DNA of 64,000 bases from Streptomyces flavochromogenes (GCF_000717595.1 NZ_JNZO01000028.1:1-64000); one strand, 5' to 3'; numbered from the stretch's first letter, positions 1 to 8,113 are shown. Program-made: numbers and translations. The notes: generated by a model not told the origin, from the sequence alone.

Positions 1-84
1 CCGGTCGGCGGCGATGAGCTGGATACGGCCGGCCGGGATGTCGAGGACGGCGGCGATGGCGGAGGCGGTGGCGAACTTCTGCAC
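1..84 (-). CDS. DUF4097-type beta-strand repeat protein, N-terminal 28 residues (partial)
   Basis: This is the start of a gene that runs off the left edge. The GTG start is preceded by AGGAGAAGC. The visible residues (VQKFATASAIAAVLDIPAGRIQ and on) match the opening of Streptomyces DUF4097 adhesin-like proteins, in which a short cytosolic N-terminus leads into a right-handed beta-strand repeat. Their function is not established. The gene diverges from a GbsR/MarR-type regulator, an arrangement often seen for this pair, so the regulator probably controls it. Only 28 residues are visible, so the family call rests on the N-terminal motif alone. Confidence 0.6.
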   Translation of the reverse strand, partial: MQKFATASAIAAVLDIPAGRIQLIAADR

Positions 85-146
85 GGTGCTTCTCCTTCTA
101 TGGGGCGGACCCACTCGCGGGCCCGCCGTTTCCGATGAGGGAAAAG

Positions 147-297
147 CTACGTTGCGTTCATGACTATGGCAACAAGGTCGTTGCGTAGAATTCCCATCAA
201 TGCAGGTGAGAGGCGGAAATTCATTGCAATGGACTTACGCTTAACGCAACACTCCTGCTTCGTTTCGTTGCAATGGATTGGCGGTGAACGCTATAGT
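147..297. promoter_or_regulatory. Divergent promoter region with repeated GTTGC/TTGCAATGGA boxes
   Basis: Between the divergent DUF4097 and MarR-type genes lies an AT-richer stretch. The rightward promoter reads TTGCAA (268-273), an 18-bp spacer, then TATAGT (292-297). The leftward one plausibly uses TTGCCA and TAGCTT, 17 bp apart. The sequence CATTGCAATGGA near 223 recurs as CGTTGCAATGGA near 267, and CGTTGCGT occurs twice between 150 and 178, with inverted forms (ACGCAAC) near 245. The second TTGCAATGGA covers the rightward -35. This suggests autoregulated control by the adjacent regulator; binding is inferred. Confidence 0.55.
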
Positions 298-327
298 GGG
301 GTCCCCACGGACCACGAAGGAGACCCG

Positions 328-1080
328 ATGCCGGGAGGCAGGCTCACCCAGCAGGAACGCCAGCAGATCGCGCTGGGATTGGCGGACGGCCTCGCCTATG
401 CCGAGATCGCCAGGCGTCTCGACCGTCCGACCTCGACGATCACGCGTGAGGTCATGCGGAACGGCGGCCCGACCGGCTACCGTTCCGACCTCGCCCACCG
501 GGCCACCGAACACCGGGCCCGCCGCAAGCAGGCCGCGTCCCGGGACCCGAAGGCGCCCGTGCGGGCCGACGGGCGCGACGCCGAAGCGGTGCGCGAGTTC
601 GAGGAGGTCTTCACGACCGTCCTCATACAGTCGGGGACGCCCAAGATGATGGCCCGTGTGATGGCCTGTCTCTGTCTCACCGACTCGGGAAGCCTCACCG
701 CGTCCGAGCTCGTCCAGCACCTCCAGGTCAGCCCGGCGTCCATCTCGAAGGCGATCGCGTTCCTCGACAGTCAGGGGCTCGTCCGTCGCGAACGCGACGA
801 GCGCCGTCGTGAGCGCTATGTCGTCGACGACGACATCTGGTACCAGTCGATGATGGCCAGCGCCCGCGCCGCTCTCCAGATCGTCGAGACCGCACGCCAG
901 GGAGTAGGCGTCCTCGGTTCCGGCACCCCGGCCGGGGCCCGCCTCGAAGGCATCGCCCGCTTCCTCGAGTTCGTCTCCGAGAGCACCGCCCGAGCCGCGG
1001 AACAGGCCCGCTCGATCCTCTCCACGAAGCCGGTGACGGCGACGCCCGGGACGACGACGCCCCCGGGCGGCGTCGCCTGA
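328..1080 (+). CDS. GbsR/MarR-family regulator with an N-terminal IS30-type HTH
   Basis: A predicted 250-residue DNA-binding regulator. Residues about 5-45 (TQQERQQIALGLADGLAYAE and on) form a helix-turn-helix of the IS30/HTH_38 type. Residues about 85-230 form a GbsR/MarR winged helix, with SASELVQHLQVSPASISKAI-like recognition helices and an RRERDERRRERY wing. It therefore carries two potential DNA-binding domains. The ATG at 328 is chosen because AAGGAGA lies just upstream and because an upstream in-frame start at 160 would put the promoter elements inside the gene. It is divergent from the DUF4097 gene and probably regulates it and itself. The ligand is unknown. Confidence 0.85.
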   Translation: MPGGRLTQQERQQIALGLADGLAYAEIARRLDRPTSTITREVMRNGGPTGYRSDLAHRATEHRARRKQAASRDPKAPVRADGRDAEAVREFEEVFTTVLIQSGTPKMMARVMACLCLTDSGSLTASELVQHLQVSPASISKAIAFLDSQGLVRRERDERRRERYVVDDDIWYQSMMASARAALQIVETARQGVGVLGSGTPAGARLEGIARFLEFVSESTARAAEQARSILSTKPVTATPGTTTPPGGVA

Positions 1081-1098
1081 ACCGCGGTGCGCGGATGC

Positions 1099-1132
1099 GG
1101 GTGCCCTGATCCCCCCGGAGATCAGGGCACCC
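1099..1132. terminator. Bidirectional hairpin terminator
   Basis: Perfect inverted repeat GGGTGCCCTGATC / GATCAGGGCACCC with a loop of about 8 nt, placed between two convergent genes that end at 1080 and 1148. It can serve both strands. Confidence 0.85.
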
Positions 1133-1147
1133 CGCTGTCGGGGAGCC

Positions 1148-2902
1148 CTACTCCTCCGTGGGGCCGAGGTCCGGCGTCGCGCGGAAGGCGACCGTACGCG
1201 CCCGGTGACCGGCGTGCAGTTCGAGGACGACGAGCTCGTTCGGGCCGGAGCGCAGTACGGGAGCGGGGACGTACAGGGAACGCTGCGGCCCCCGGGACCA
1301 GTAGCGGCCCAGCGGGAAGCCGTTGATCCACGCGTTGCCCTTGGTCCAGCCGTCCAGGTGGAGGAAGGTGTCGGCGGTCTCGTCCACGTCGAAGACGGCC
1401 CGGTGGAAGGCCGGCCCGACGGGCGTCGCCGTGGTGGGCGCGAAGGGGATGCCGGCCGGGTCGGCCAGCGGGAGGGGGCGGTTGGTCCAGCCGGCGAGTT
1501 CGACCCCGTCCAGGAGGACCTTCCCGAGCAGGCCCTTGCGGTCGTGGATGCCCTGCCCGTAGTTCACCCGTCCCTGGTTCTCGACGAGGACGGTGAGGAC
1601 GCTGCCCGCCCGCGGCGCGGCGAACGCCAGTGCGTGCTCGTGCTGTTCGCGCTCCAGGACGCCCACGGGCTGCCCGTCGACGAACACCTGGGCACGGTCG
1701 CGGACCTGCTCGATCTCCAGGAGCGCCGGGCCCCTGACGGGCAGCGTCGTCTCGTAGAGGACGAAGCCGAAGTCCTGCTCCAGCTCCTCCATCGTGAGCG
1801 GGCGGCGCGACTCCACGGTCGACGGGGAGAGCGCGGCCGCGTGCGGCAGCAGCTCGGCGCTCTCCGTCAACACGAGCGCGGGCAGGGCGAGTTTGGGGCC
1901 GGGAGCGGGTACGGGCTCGCCCGGAACGGGGGCGTACTTGGCGATGACGTCACGGAAGGCCGTGTACTTCGCCGTCGGGTCGCCGGCCTCGTCCAGCGGA
2001 GAGTCGTAGTCGTAGGACGTGACGGTGGGGCGGTAGGTCCCCTTGTCGTTGGCGCCGTTGGTGAAGCCGAAGTTGGTGCCGCCGTGGAACATGTAGAAGT
2101 TGACCGACGCGCCGGTGGCGAGAAGTTCGTCCAGCTCCCGGGCCGCCGTGTCCGCGTCCCTGACCACGTGGTGTGCGCCCCAGCGGTCGAACCAGCCGAT
2201 CCAGAACTCCGACGTCATCAGCGGCCCTTCGGGACGCTGTGCGCGCAGGGCGGCCAGATGGTGGGCCGACCGGCTGCCGAAGTTGGCCGTGGCCAGGACC
2301 CCGGGCAGCGCTCCGCGCTCCAGGTCCACCGGCTGGTCGCAGGTGAACAGGGGGACGTCGACCCCGCAGCGGCGCAGGGAGTCCGCGAGATGCTCCAGAT
2401 AGGCGGTGTCGTCCCCGTACGCCCCGTACTCGTTCTCCACCTGTACGGCGAGGATCGGGCCGCCCTGTGAGGCCAGGTGCGGCCGGAGCGGGGTGAGCAG
2501 GCGGGCGAGGTAGTCGTCGACGGCCGCCAGGAACCGGGGATCGCGGGAGCGCAGTCGTATGTCCGGTTCGGCGAGCAGCCAGGACGGAAGCCCGCCGCCC
2601 TCCCACTCGGCGCAGATGTACGGGCCGGGCCTGAGCAGGACGTGCAGCCCCTCGGTGGCGGCGAGTTCGACGAAGCGCGGCAGGTCGAGGCCGCCGTCGA
2701 GGCGGAAGGTGTCGGGGCGCGGCTGGTGGAGATTCCAGGGGACGTAGGTCTCGACGGTGTTGAGCCCCATGAGCCGGGCCTTGCGCAGGCGGTCGGCCCA
2801 CTGTCCGGGGTGGACCCGGAAGTAGTGCAGCCCGCCGGACAGGAGCCGGAAGGGGCGGCCGTCGAGCAGGAAACCGGCCTTGTCTGTCTGGAGAACGGGC
2901 AT
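1148..2902 (-). CDS. Glycoside hydrolase family 35 beta-galactosidase
   Basis: A 584-residue GH35 enzyme that would hydrolyse terminal beta-galactosyl residues with retention of configuration. The N-terminal TIM barrel begins with LLSGGLHYFRVHPGQW (about residues 20-35) and contains the family signature GPYICAEWEGGGLPSW (about 93-108). The predicted acid/base is E158 in VENEYG and the nucleophile E232 in TSEFW. The C-terminal part has jelly-roll-like sequence, as in bacterial GH35 proteins of this size. No signal peptide is visible, so it should act in the cytosol on imported oligosaccharides. The ATG at 2902 has AGGAG upstream. A perfect 32-bp palindrome 33 bp upstream indicates control by a dimeric repressor, probably LacI family, encoded elsewhere. 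Confidence 0.93.
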   Translation of the reverse strand: MPVLQTDKAGFLLDGRPFRLLSGGLHYFRVHPGQWADRLRKARLMGLNTVETYVPWNLHQPRPDTFRLDGGLDLPRFVELAATEGLHVLLRPGPYICAEWEGGGLPSWLLAEPDIRLRSRDPRFLAAVDDYLARLLTPLRPHLASQGGPILAVQVENEYGAYGDDTAYLEHLADSLRRCGVDVPLFTCDQPVDLERGALPGVLATANFGSRSAHHLAALRAQRPEGPLMTSEFWIGWFDRWGAHHVVRDADTAARELDELLATGASVNFYMFHGGTNFGFTNGANDKGTYRPTVTSYDYDSPLDEAGDPTAKYTAFRDVIAKYAPVPGEPVPAPGPKLALPALVLTESAELLPHAAALSPSTVESRRPLTMEELEQDFGFVLYETTLPVRGPALLEIEQVRDRAQVFVDGQPVGVLEREQHEHALAFAAPRAGSVLTVLVENQGRVNYGQGIHDRKGLLGKVLLDGVELAGWTNRPLPLADPAGIPFAPTTATPVGPAFHRAVFDVDETADTFLHLDGWTKGNAWINGFPLGRYWSRGPQRSLYVPAPVLRSGPNELVVLELHAGHRARTVAFRATPDLGPTEE

Positions 2903-2935
2903 GAGGTGGCGGCTCCTGTGCTCGGGTGATTGCTG

Positions 2936-2967
2936 CTACAAGCATGTTTACGTAAACATGCTTGTAG
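2936..2967. promoter_or_regulatory. Perfect 32-bp palindromic operator upstream of the GH35 gene
   Basis: The half-site CTACAAGCATGTTTAC is followed immediately by its exact reverse complement, with a central CG (GTTTACGTAAAC). It lies 33 bp upstream of the beta-galactosidase start, where it would cover the promoter or transcription start. A CG-centred palindrome is typical of LacI-family operators at sugar-hydrolase genes. The match to a specific regulator is inferred. Confidence 0.8.
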
Positions 2968-3183
2968 GGCAAGCCCTTGCGTGCTCCGGCGGCCCGCGGA
3001 GGGGAGGGAGGTCGGCTGGGCTGCCCGGAGAACGGTCTCGTCGCGCGGGGCGTCGACTCCTTCTGGCGGGACGTCGCCCGGGGAGTCCTGCGCGTCGCCG
3101 CGGTGGTCGCCCGGCAACGCGGCAACGGCGGGCGCGCAGTCGGCTTCCCCGGCCGACCGTGCGCGGGGACCCCTTCTCCCCGG
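2968..3183. other. Gap without a supported gene
   Basis: No open frame here has a convincing start, ribosome-binding site and family resemblance. One plus-strand frame at about 3040-3150 shows strong third-position GC (residues like DSFWRDVARGVLRVAAVVAR) but has no clear boundaries. It may be a worn remnant. Confidence 0.35.
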
Positions 3184-3330
3184 TCAGACCCGCACCGGCA
3201 CCGGTCCCGGCAGCGGCACCGGGCAGGCCCCGATCCAGATCCCGGTCACCGTGCTGACGTACCGGGCACCACACCGGTCGGAGGGAGCGACGAGCTGGGT
3301 ACCGGCGGCGTCGAGGTCCGTGTCGTCCAT
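3184..3330 (-). CDS. Small hypothetical protein, 48 residues
   Basis: From the ATG at 3330 to the TGA at 3184, nearly all codons end in G or C (about 44 of 48), which is the coding signature of this genome. The upstream part of the same frame lacks it. The peptide begins MDDTDLDAAGTQLVAPSDRC and ends in a proline- and valine-rich tail. No ribosome-binding site is obvious, and no family is recognised. It could be a genuine short gene or the surviving 3' end of a longer decayed one, since the frame stays open up to about 3552. Confidence 0.35.
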   Translation of the reverse strand: MDDTDLDAAGTQLVAPSDRCGARYVSTVTGIWIGACPVPLPGPVPVRV

Positions 3331-3539
3331 GCGGGTCGCGAGAAGGACGGGGGCGTCGCCATCGTCCGGTCCAACATCCCAAGGCGGGCGGACGGCCCCC
3401 CGCGGCGGCCTCCCCCGGCACCTCGACGTGCCGAAAGACGCCGGTCTCGTTACGCTGCGCACGGAGGGGCCGTGCGGGCCACCGGGCCCGACACCCCGGC
3501 CCGGCTCGCCGACGAGGCCGGACGAAGCGAGAGGCCCAG

Positions 3540-4031
3540 ATGACGATCCCACCGACTCCCATGGACACCGTCACCCTGGAGCGGCGCATCGCCGCCCGCC
3601 CCGAGACGGTCTTCGGCTTCCTCACCGACCGGGAGAAGTGGCTGTCGTGGATGGGGGCCGACGGATCGTTCACCTTCGAGCCGGGAGGCTCGTACCGCAC
3701 CCGGGTCACCGGGGAGAACGTCGCCTCCGGGCGTTTCATCACCGTCGATCCGCACCGGCGGGTCGTCTTCAGCTGGGGCTGGGAGTCCGGTCCGCTGCCC
3801 GTCCCGCCGGGCTCCAGCACGATCGAGATCACCCTCGCACCCACCCCGGACGGCACCCTCCTCCGCATGATCCACAGCGGCCTGCCCTCCACGGAGGCGT
3901 GTGAGGCCCACGCGGAGAGCTGGCAGCACTACGTGGACCGGCTCGCGACCCGCGCCGAGGGCGGCGACCCGGGCCCGGACCCCTGGCTGCCGGACACTCC
4001 GGAGAGCGAGCGAGACCGCTCGGAGGGCTGA
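3540..4031 (+). CDS. SRPBCC (AHSA1-like) domain protein
   Basis: A 163-residue single-domain protein of the START/Bet v 1-like SRPBCC superfamily, AHSA1 branch. The opening VTLERRIAARPETVFGFLTD is the typical first strand and helix. The segment MGADGSFTFEPGGSYR followed by GRFITVDPHRRVVFSWGWE is the standard AHSA1 middle, and STIEITLAPTPDGTLLRM begins the last strands before the long C-terminal helix (ESWQHYVDRLA). Such proteins bind hydrophobic ligands in a cavity; the ligand here is unknown. GAGAGGCCC precedes the ATG. It is a single-gene unit that converges on the next gene. Confidence 0.85.
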   Translation: MTIPPTPMDTVTLERRIAARPETVFGFLTDREKWLSWMGADGSFTFEPGGSYRTRVTGENVASGRFITVDPHRRVVFSWGWESGPLPVPPGSSTIEITLAPTPDGTLLRMIHSGLPSTEACEAHAESWQHYVDRLATRAEGGDPGPDPWLPDTPESERDRSEG

Positions 4032-4046
4032 GCGCCGGACGCGGGG

Positions 4047-4466
4047 TCAGGCGCCCACCGGTACCGGCGTGCGGCCCGGGGCCGCGGTGCCGAGTTCGCG
4101 GACCGTCCGGAGGCCGAGTCGCAGGTACGCGGCGAGGTCCGCGCGCGGGGCCTTGCGGACGAGCTGGCGGATCGCCTGCATGGCCTCCCAGGCGGAGGTG
4201 TGCGCCAGGGATCCGCCCCAGGTCTCACCGAGACCGTCCGAGAGGTACGCGCTGAACCCGAGCTGGGGGGCGCCCGCCCGGCGCCGCTCCTCCTCGTGCG
4301 CGTCCAGGGCCCGTACGAAGAATCGTTCCGCCTCTACGGGGGGAAGAGCGGAACGAATGATGCCCAGGTACGGCGCGACAAGCGACGCGACCTCGGGGCA
4401 CTCCCCACCGGGAACGGCCTGGTCGTGGAGAACGGGAGCGGCGGCGTGCGCGCGTGTCTGAGTCAT
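4047..4466 (-). CDS. Conserved hypothetical protein, 139 residues
   Basis: A predicted soluble, helical protein with no signal peptide or membrane segment. The segment CPEVASLVAPYLGIIRSAL and the charged run RALDAHEEERRRAG are the most distinctive parts, followed by WEAMQAIRQLVRKAPRADLA. I do not recognise a named family. The coding signature is strong and the frame is bounded by the convergent SRPBCC gene and the helR terminator. A weak AGGTG precedes the ATG. Confidence 0.6.
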   Translation of the reverse strand: MTQTRAHAAAPVLHDQAVPGGECPEVASLVAPYLGIIRSALPPVEAERFFVRALDAHEEERRRAGAPQLGFSAYLSDGLGETWGGSLAHTSAWEAMQAIRQLVRKAPRADLAAYLRLGLRTVRELGTAAPGRTPVPVGA

Positions 4467-4550
4467 GCACCTATCGATACGTCATGTCATCGCAGGAACG
4501 TCCATGGCGCGCCCACGTGCGACACCGGTTCGCCCCACGGAGGCAGGGGA

Positions 4551-4588
4551 GGCCCGGCCCGGCACCTGAACAGGCGCCGGGCCGGGCC
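4551..4588. terminator. Hairpin terminator downstream of helR
   Basis: Long GC-rich inverted repeat: GGCCCGGCCCGGCACCTG pairs with CAGGCGCCGGGCCGGGCC with a single mismatch and a loop of about 2 nt. It begins 23 bp past the helR stop. Confidence 0.75.
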
Positions 4589-4611
4589 CCCGGAAGCGGT
4601 CCCGCCCGCCG

Positions 4612-6816
4612 TCAGGCGCTGGTCAGGACGACGAGCTGCCTGGTCGCGCGCGTCATCGCCACATAGCGGTCGACCGCTCCCTCGATGCCCACGCCGTACC
4701 TCTCCGGGTCGACGAGGACGACCAGGTCGAACTCGAGGCCCTTCGACAGGCTCGGCGTGAGCGACTGCACGCGGGGCCTCGGCCGGAACCGGGGATCGCC
4801 GATGACGCACGCGGTCCCGTCGGCATTCGCGTCGAGCCACTCGTCGAGGATCGCGTCCCGTTCCGTCACCGCGCCGTGGACGACGGGGACACCGCTGCTG
4901 CGGACCGACGTCGGCACGTTCGCGTCCGGCAGCGCGGCCCGGATCGCCGGCTCGGCCTCCGCCATGACCTCTTCCGGCGTCCGGTAGTTGATGCTCAGGG
5001 ACGCCACGGTGATCCGGTCGAGCCCGACCCGCTCCAGCCGCTCCTGCCACGACTCCGTGAAGCCCTGCCTCGCCTGCGCGCGGTCACCGACGATCGTGAA
5101 GCTGCGGGACGGGCAGCGGAGCAGCAGCATCTGCCACTCGGCGTCCGTCAGTTCCTGCGCCTCGTCCACCACGATGTGCGCGAACGGGCCGGCCAGCAGG
5201 TCGGGCTCGACGCCGGGCAGCGCGGCCTCGTCGACCAGGCTGTCCTTGAGGTCCTGCCCGCGCAGCATCGTCACCGCGCCCTCGCCGTCGACGTCGGCGG
5301 CGAGGACGTCGGCGATCACATCGGCCATGCGCGCCCGTTCGGCGGCGACGGTGGCCTGCTGCCGGCGCTTGCGCCGCGCCGCCTCCGGGTCACCGAGCCG
5401 CTGCCGCGCCGCGTCCAGAAGCGGCAGGTCGGACACCGTCCAGGCCTGCGCGTCCTCCCGCTGGAGCGTCCGGACCTCCTCGCGGTCGAGCCACGGGGCG
5501 CACTTCCGCAGGTACGCGGGGACCGACCACAGGTCGCCGACCAGGTCGGTCGCCTCGAGCAGCGGCCACGCGCCGTGGAGGGCCCCGGACACCTCTTCGT
5601 CCTGCCGCAGCGCCCGGCGGAACTCGTCCTCAGGGACCTCGTCGCCGAGCTTGCCCAGGAGGATCGAGCCCAGCTCCTCCCAGATCTGCTCGCGCGCCTC
5701 GTTGTGCGGCGTTCCCGCCTCCGGCGCCTCGAACGCCTCGGCCCAGTCGCCGGCGGTCAGCCGGACGTCGGCCCAGTCGGTCGAGACCGTCATCCCGTGG
5801 GTGGGCGGCTCCTCGTAGAACCGGACGGCCGCCTCGATCGCCCGCACCATGCCGGCGGACGACTTCAGCCGCGCCACCTCGGAGTCGCGCTCGGTCGCCG
5901 CCTTGGCGCCCTCGGCGACGAGGTCCCGCACGGTGCAGGTCTGGACGCCCTCCTCGCCGAGGCTGGGGAGGACGTCGGCGACGTACGCCAGGTACGGCTG
6001 GTGCGGGCCGACGAACAGGACGCCCCCGCGACGGTGCCCGAGACGGGGGTCCGCGTACAGCAGGTGCGCGGAGCGGTGCAGCGCGACGACGGTCTTTCCC
6101 GTACCAGGGCCGCCGTCGACGACGAGGGTGCCGCGGGAGCCCGCCCGGATGATGGCGTCCTGGTCGGCCTGGATGGTGGCGAGCACGTCGCGCATCCGGG
6201 GCGAACGGCTGCCGCCCAGGCTGGCGATGAACGCGGACTGGTCGTCGAGCGCCGCGTGCTCGTCGAGGCCGTCGGCGGTGAACACCTCGTCCCAGTAGTC
6301 GCTGATCCGGCCGCCGTTCCAGCGGTACCTGCGGCGGCTCGACAGCCCCATCGGGCTGGCGTGGGTCGCCGCGAAGAACGGCTCGGCCGCGGGCGAGCGC
6401 CAGTCGACGAGGAGACGGCGGCCGGTGCTGTCGGTGAGGCCGAGACGCCCGATGTACACGGGCTCCGCGCCGTCGCTGCCGTCCACCTCCTCCGTACCTT
6501 CCGCGCCCTCGGCGCCGACGATGCGCCCGAGGCACAGGTCCAGGCCGAAGCGGCGCAGGGTGCGCAGGCGCCCGGTCAAACGGTGGATCTCCGCGTCACG
6601 GTCCATCGCCTCCCGGCCGGCGCCGCCGGGAGCCTTGCGCGTGGCGTCGAGCCGGTCGGACAGTTCGGCGATCGTCTCTTCGAGGCTCTTCGCGACGGCC
6701 GCGAAGTGCCGCTCGTCACCGGCGATCAGAGCCGGGTCGGCCTTGGGGGAGAGGCGGTCGGGAAGGTCGAAGGCACTGGTGCCGCACGACTGGTCCACCG
6801 ACGAAGGCACACGCAC
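4612..6816 (-). CDS. helR: RNA polymerase recycling motor ATPase HelR
   Basis: A UvrD/Rep-like superfamily 1 ATPase of about 734 residues. Characterised Streptomyces HelR dislodges stalled or rifamycin-bound RNA polymerase and so protects against rifamycins. The N-terminus (FDLPDRLSPKADPALIAGDE, then a coiled-coil-like EETIAELSDRLDATRKAPGG) is typical of HelR and HelD. Walker A is GGPGTGKTVVALHR near residue 237, Walker B is VVDEAQELTDAEW, and motif VI is YVAMTRATRQLVVL at the C-terminus. The frame stays open upstream to 7434. The family start lies just before FDLPDRL, so I take the GTG at 6816 (GTG 6810 is the alternative); its ribosome-binding site is weak. An upstream rifamycin-associated element supports rifamycin induction. 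Confidence 0.9.
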   Translation of the reverse strand: MRVPSSVDQSCGTSAFDLPDRLSPKADPALIAGDERHFAAVAKSLEETIAELSDRLDATRKAPGGAGREAMDRDAEIHRLTGRLRTLRRFGLDLCLGRIVGAEGAEGTEEVDGSDGAEPVYIGRLGLTDSTGRRLLVDWRSPAAEPFFAATHASPMGLSSRRRYRWNGGRISDYWDEVFTADGLDEHAALDDQSAFIASLGGSRSPRMRDVLATIQADQDAIIRAGSRGTLVVDGGPGTGKTVVALHRSAHLLYADPRLGHRRGGVLFVGPHQPYLAYVADVLPSLGEEGVQTCTVRDLVAEGAKAATERDSEVARLKSSAGMVRAIEAAVRFYEEPPTHGMTVSTDWADVRLTAGDWAEAFEAPEAGTPHNEAREQIWEELGSILLGKLGDEVPEDEFRRALRQDEEVSGALHGAWPLLEATDLVGDLWSVPAYLRKCAPWLDREEVRTLQREDAQAWTVSDLPLLDAARQRLGDPEAARRKRRQQATVAAERARMADVIADVLAADVDGEGAVTMLRGQDLKDSLVDEAALPGVEPDLLAGPFAHIVVDEAQELTDAEWQMLLLRCPSRSFTIVGDRAQARQGFTESWQERLERVGLDRITVASLSINYRTPEEVMAEAEPAIRAALPDANVPTSVRSSGVPVVHGAVTERDAILDEWLDANADGTACVIGDPRFRPRPRVQSLTPSLSKGLEFDLVVLVDPERYGVGIEGAVDRYVAMTRATRQLVVLTSA

Positions 6817-6873
6817 TGGGTGAGTCTCATTTCTGCAGGTCCGGGGCTGAGGAGAGTGATTCTGCGGTACAGC

Positions 6874-6895
6874 GGGGGCCTTGCCGCAAGCCCCC
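6874..6895 (-). promoter_or_regulatory. Rifamycin-associated element (RAE)
   Basis: On the minus strand this reads GGGGGCTTGCGGCAAGGCCC followed by CC. It is the inverted repeat known as RAE, found upstream of rifamycin-inducible resistance genes in actinomycetes. It lies about 60 bp upstream of the helR start. A minus-strand CAGAAT about 19 bp after TTGCGG could be the -10. Confidence 0.85.
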
Positions 6896-6917
6896 CTGTG
6901 CGGTATAAGTTGTAAGT

Positions 6918-6944
6918 GGCGAGAGGTGAGTACACCTTCTCGCC
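6918..6944 (+). terminator. Hairpin followed by a CTTTCCTTTC tract
   Basis: GGCGAGAGGTG pairs with CACCTTCTCGCC (one bulged base) around a 4-nt loop and is followed by a pyrimidine tract on the plus strand. It sits between helR and the divergent flavoprotein gene, so it may be an attenuator or may insulate the two units. Its role is inferred from shape only. Confidence 0.4.
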
Positions 6945-7126
6945 CTTTCCTTTCGGCCGTCCCGCCGCCGGTTTCCGGCACTGGCACCGCGGCCCCCTCC
7001 TCAAGGGAGCCCCGGCCGGTCCGAGACCGGAGCGCGGTCCCGAGCGGCCCCGAAGAGAGCGCCCCGCAGGACGAGTCGCCGGCAGGTCCGGTACCGGTGG
7101 CGGGGCCCTGGTGCTGCAATGGCGGC

Positions 7127-8113
7127 ATGGCCGACACGGGTTCCAGCGCTCGCCCTTCCACGCACCCCCGTGCCCCCGCACGCGAGGACGACGCGACCGA
7201 CCTGATCGTCGTCGGCGGCGGCCCGGCCGGCTGCGCGGCCGCCCGGACCGCGGCCGGCGTGGGCCTGCGCACGATCCTGATCGAGCCGAACGGGCTCTGC
7301 CGCAGCCTCCACCGGATCCCGGCACTGGACAACGTCCTCGGCGGCTGGACCAACGGCCGGGAACTCGCCGACTCCATCGCGGCGGACCTCAGGAGCACGG
7401 AGCTGTGCCGCCTCGAACTGGGCAGTCGTGTCACGGTTGTTCACGCCGAGGACGACCGGGTCACCGTCGCCGCCGACGTCACCGCCGCGCCGGACGCCGA
7501 CGGGAACGGGAAGGTGTTCACGGCGCCGTACGCCGTGGTCGCCACCGGCGTGTCCCCCCTCCAGCCCGGCGACGTCACCTGGATCACCGCCCCGGGCGAA
7601 CTGAAGCTGCCCCCGCTCTGGCAGGCGGACGCGGCCGCCGACGCGTCGTCCCGCACGATCCTCGTCCTGGGCGGCGACCGCCCGATCGGCACGTTCCTCC
7701 GCGCCCACCCGGCCGACCGGACCCGCCTCCTCGTCGCGTACCCGGAGGCGGACACGTACAAGATCGAGGAGATCCGCGACGACCCGCGCGTCACGCTCCT
7801 CCCCGTCGAGCACGTGACGCTGACCCGGTGGGGCCCGGACGGCACGTCGGCGGAGCTGACGTGCCGGGACGGGGAACGGCGTACGGTCACGGCGGACGCC
7901 GCGTACGTGAGCATCGGGAGCGCACCCACCGTCCCGGGCCGCGGCCTCGTCCGGGGCGAGGACGGCTACTGCCGGCCGGCGGACCAGCACTTCCGGGTCC
8001 TCGTGGCCGGTGACCTGCGCGCCGCCCGCTTCCAGCGGATCATGACCGCCATGGGTTCGGGCAGCGAGGCGGCACTGCAGGCGTACTACGCGTCCCTGAC
8101 GCAAGGGCCCTGA
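7127..8113 (+). CDS. Thioredoxin-reductase-like FAD-dependent oxidoreductase
   Basis: A 328-residue two-dinucleotide-domain flavoprotein. DLIVVGGGPAGCAAARTA (about residues 25-42) is the FAD Rossmann motif, YAVVATGVSPLQPGD is the conserved ATG loop, and the C-terminal FRVLVAGDLRAARFQRIMTA corresponds to the second FAD motif of the thioredoxin reductase fold. The central segment RTILVLGGDRPIGTF replaces the usual GxGxxA NADPH motif, and the redox-active CxxC is absent. It is therefore not a true thioredoxin reductase and may use another electron path. The ATG at 7127 is supported by family length; no strong ribosome-binding site is seen. It diverges from helR. Confidence 0.75.
   Translation: MADTGSSARPSTHPRAPAREDDATDLIVVGGGPAGCAAARTAAGVGLRTILIEPNGLCRSLHRIPALDNVLGGWTNGRELADSIAADLRSTELCRLELGSRVTVVHAEDDRVTVAADVTAAPDADGNGKVFTAPYAVVATGVSPLQPGDVTWITAPGELKLPPLWQADAAADASSRTILVLGGDRPIGTFLRAHPADRTRLLVAYPEADTYKIEEIRDDPRVTLLPVEHVTLTRWGPDGTSAELTCRDGERRTVTADAAYVSIGSAPTVPGRGLVRGEDGYCRPADQHFRVLVAGDLRAARFQRIMTAMGSGSEAALQAYYASLTQGP

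Noticed and set aside
2948..3892. 314-residue minus-strand open frame
   Set aside because: It runs antisense through the SRPBCC gene and is arginine-rich with no coding signature of its own, so it is a shadow of the real gene.
6817..7434. N-terminal extension of HelR to 7434
   Set aside because: The extension has no family resemblance, would cover the RAE and the divergent gene, and HelR proteins normally start just before the FDLPDRL motif.
7127..8113. Rifamycin monooxygenase (Rox)
   Set aside because: The protein is much shorter than Rox and has the thioredoxin reductase fold rather than the aromatic hydroxylase fold.
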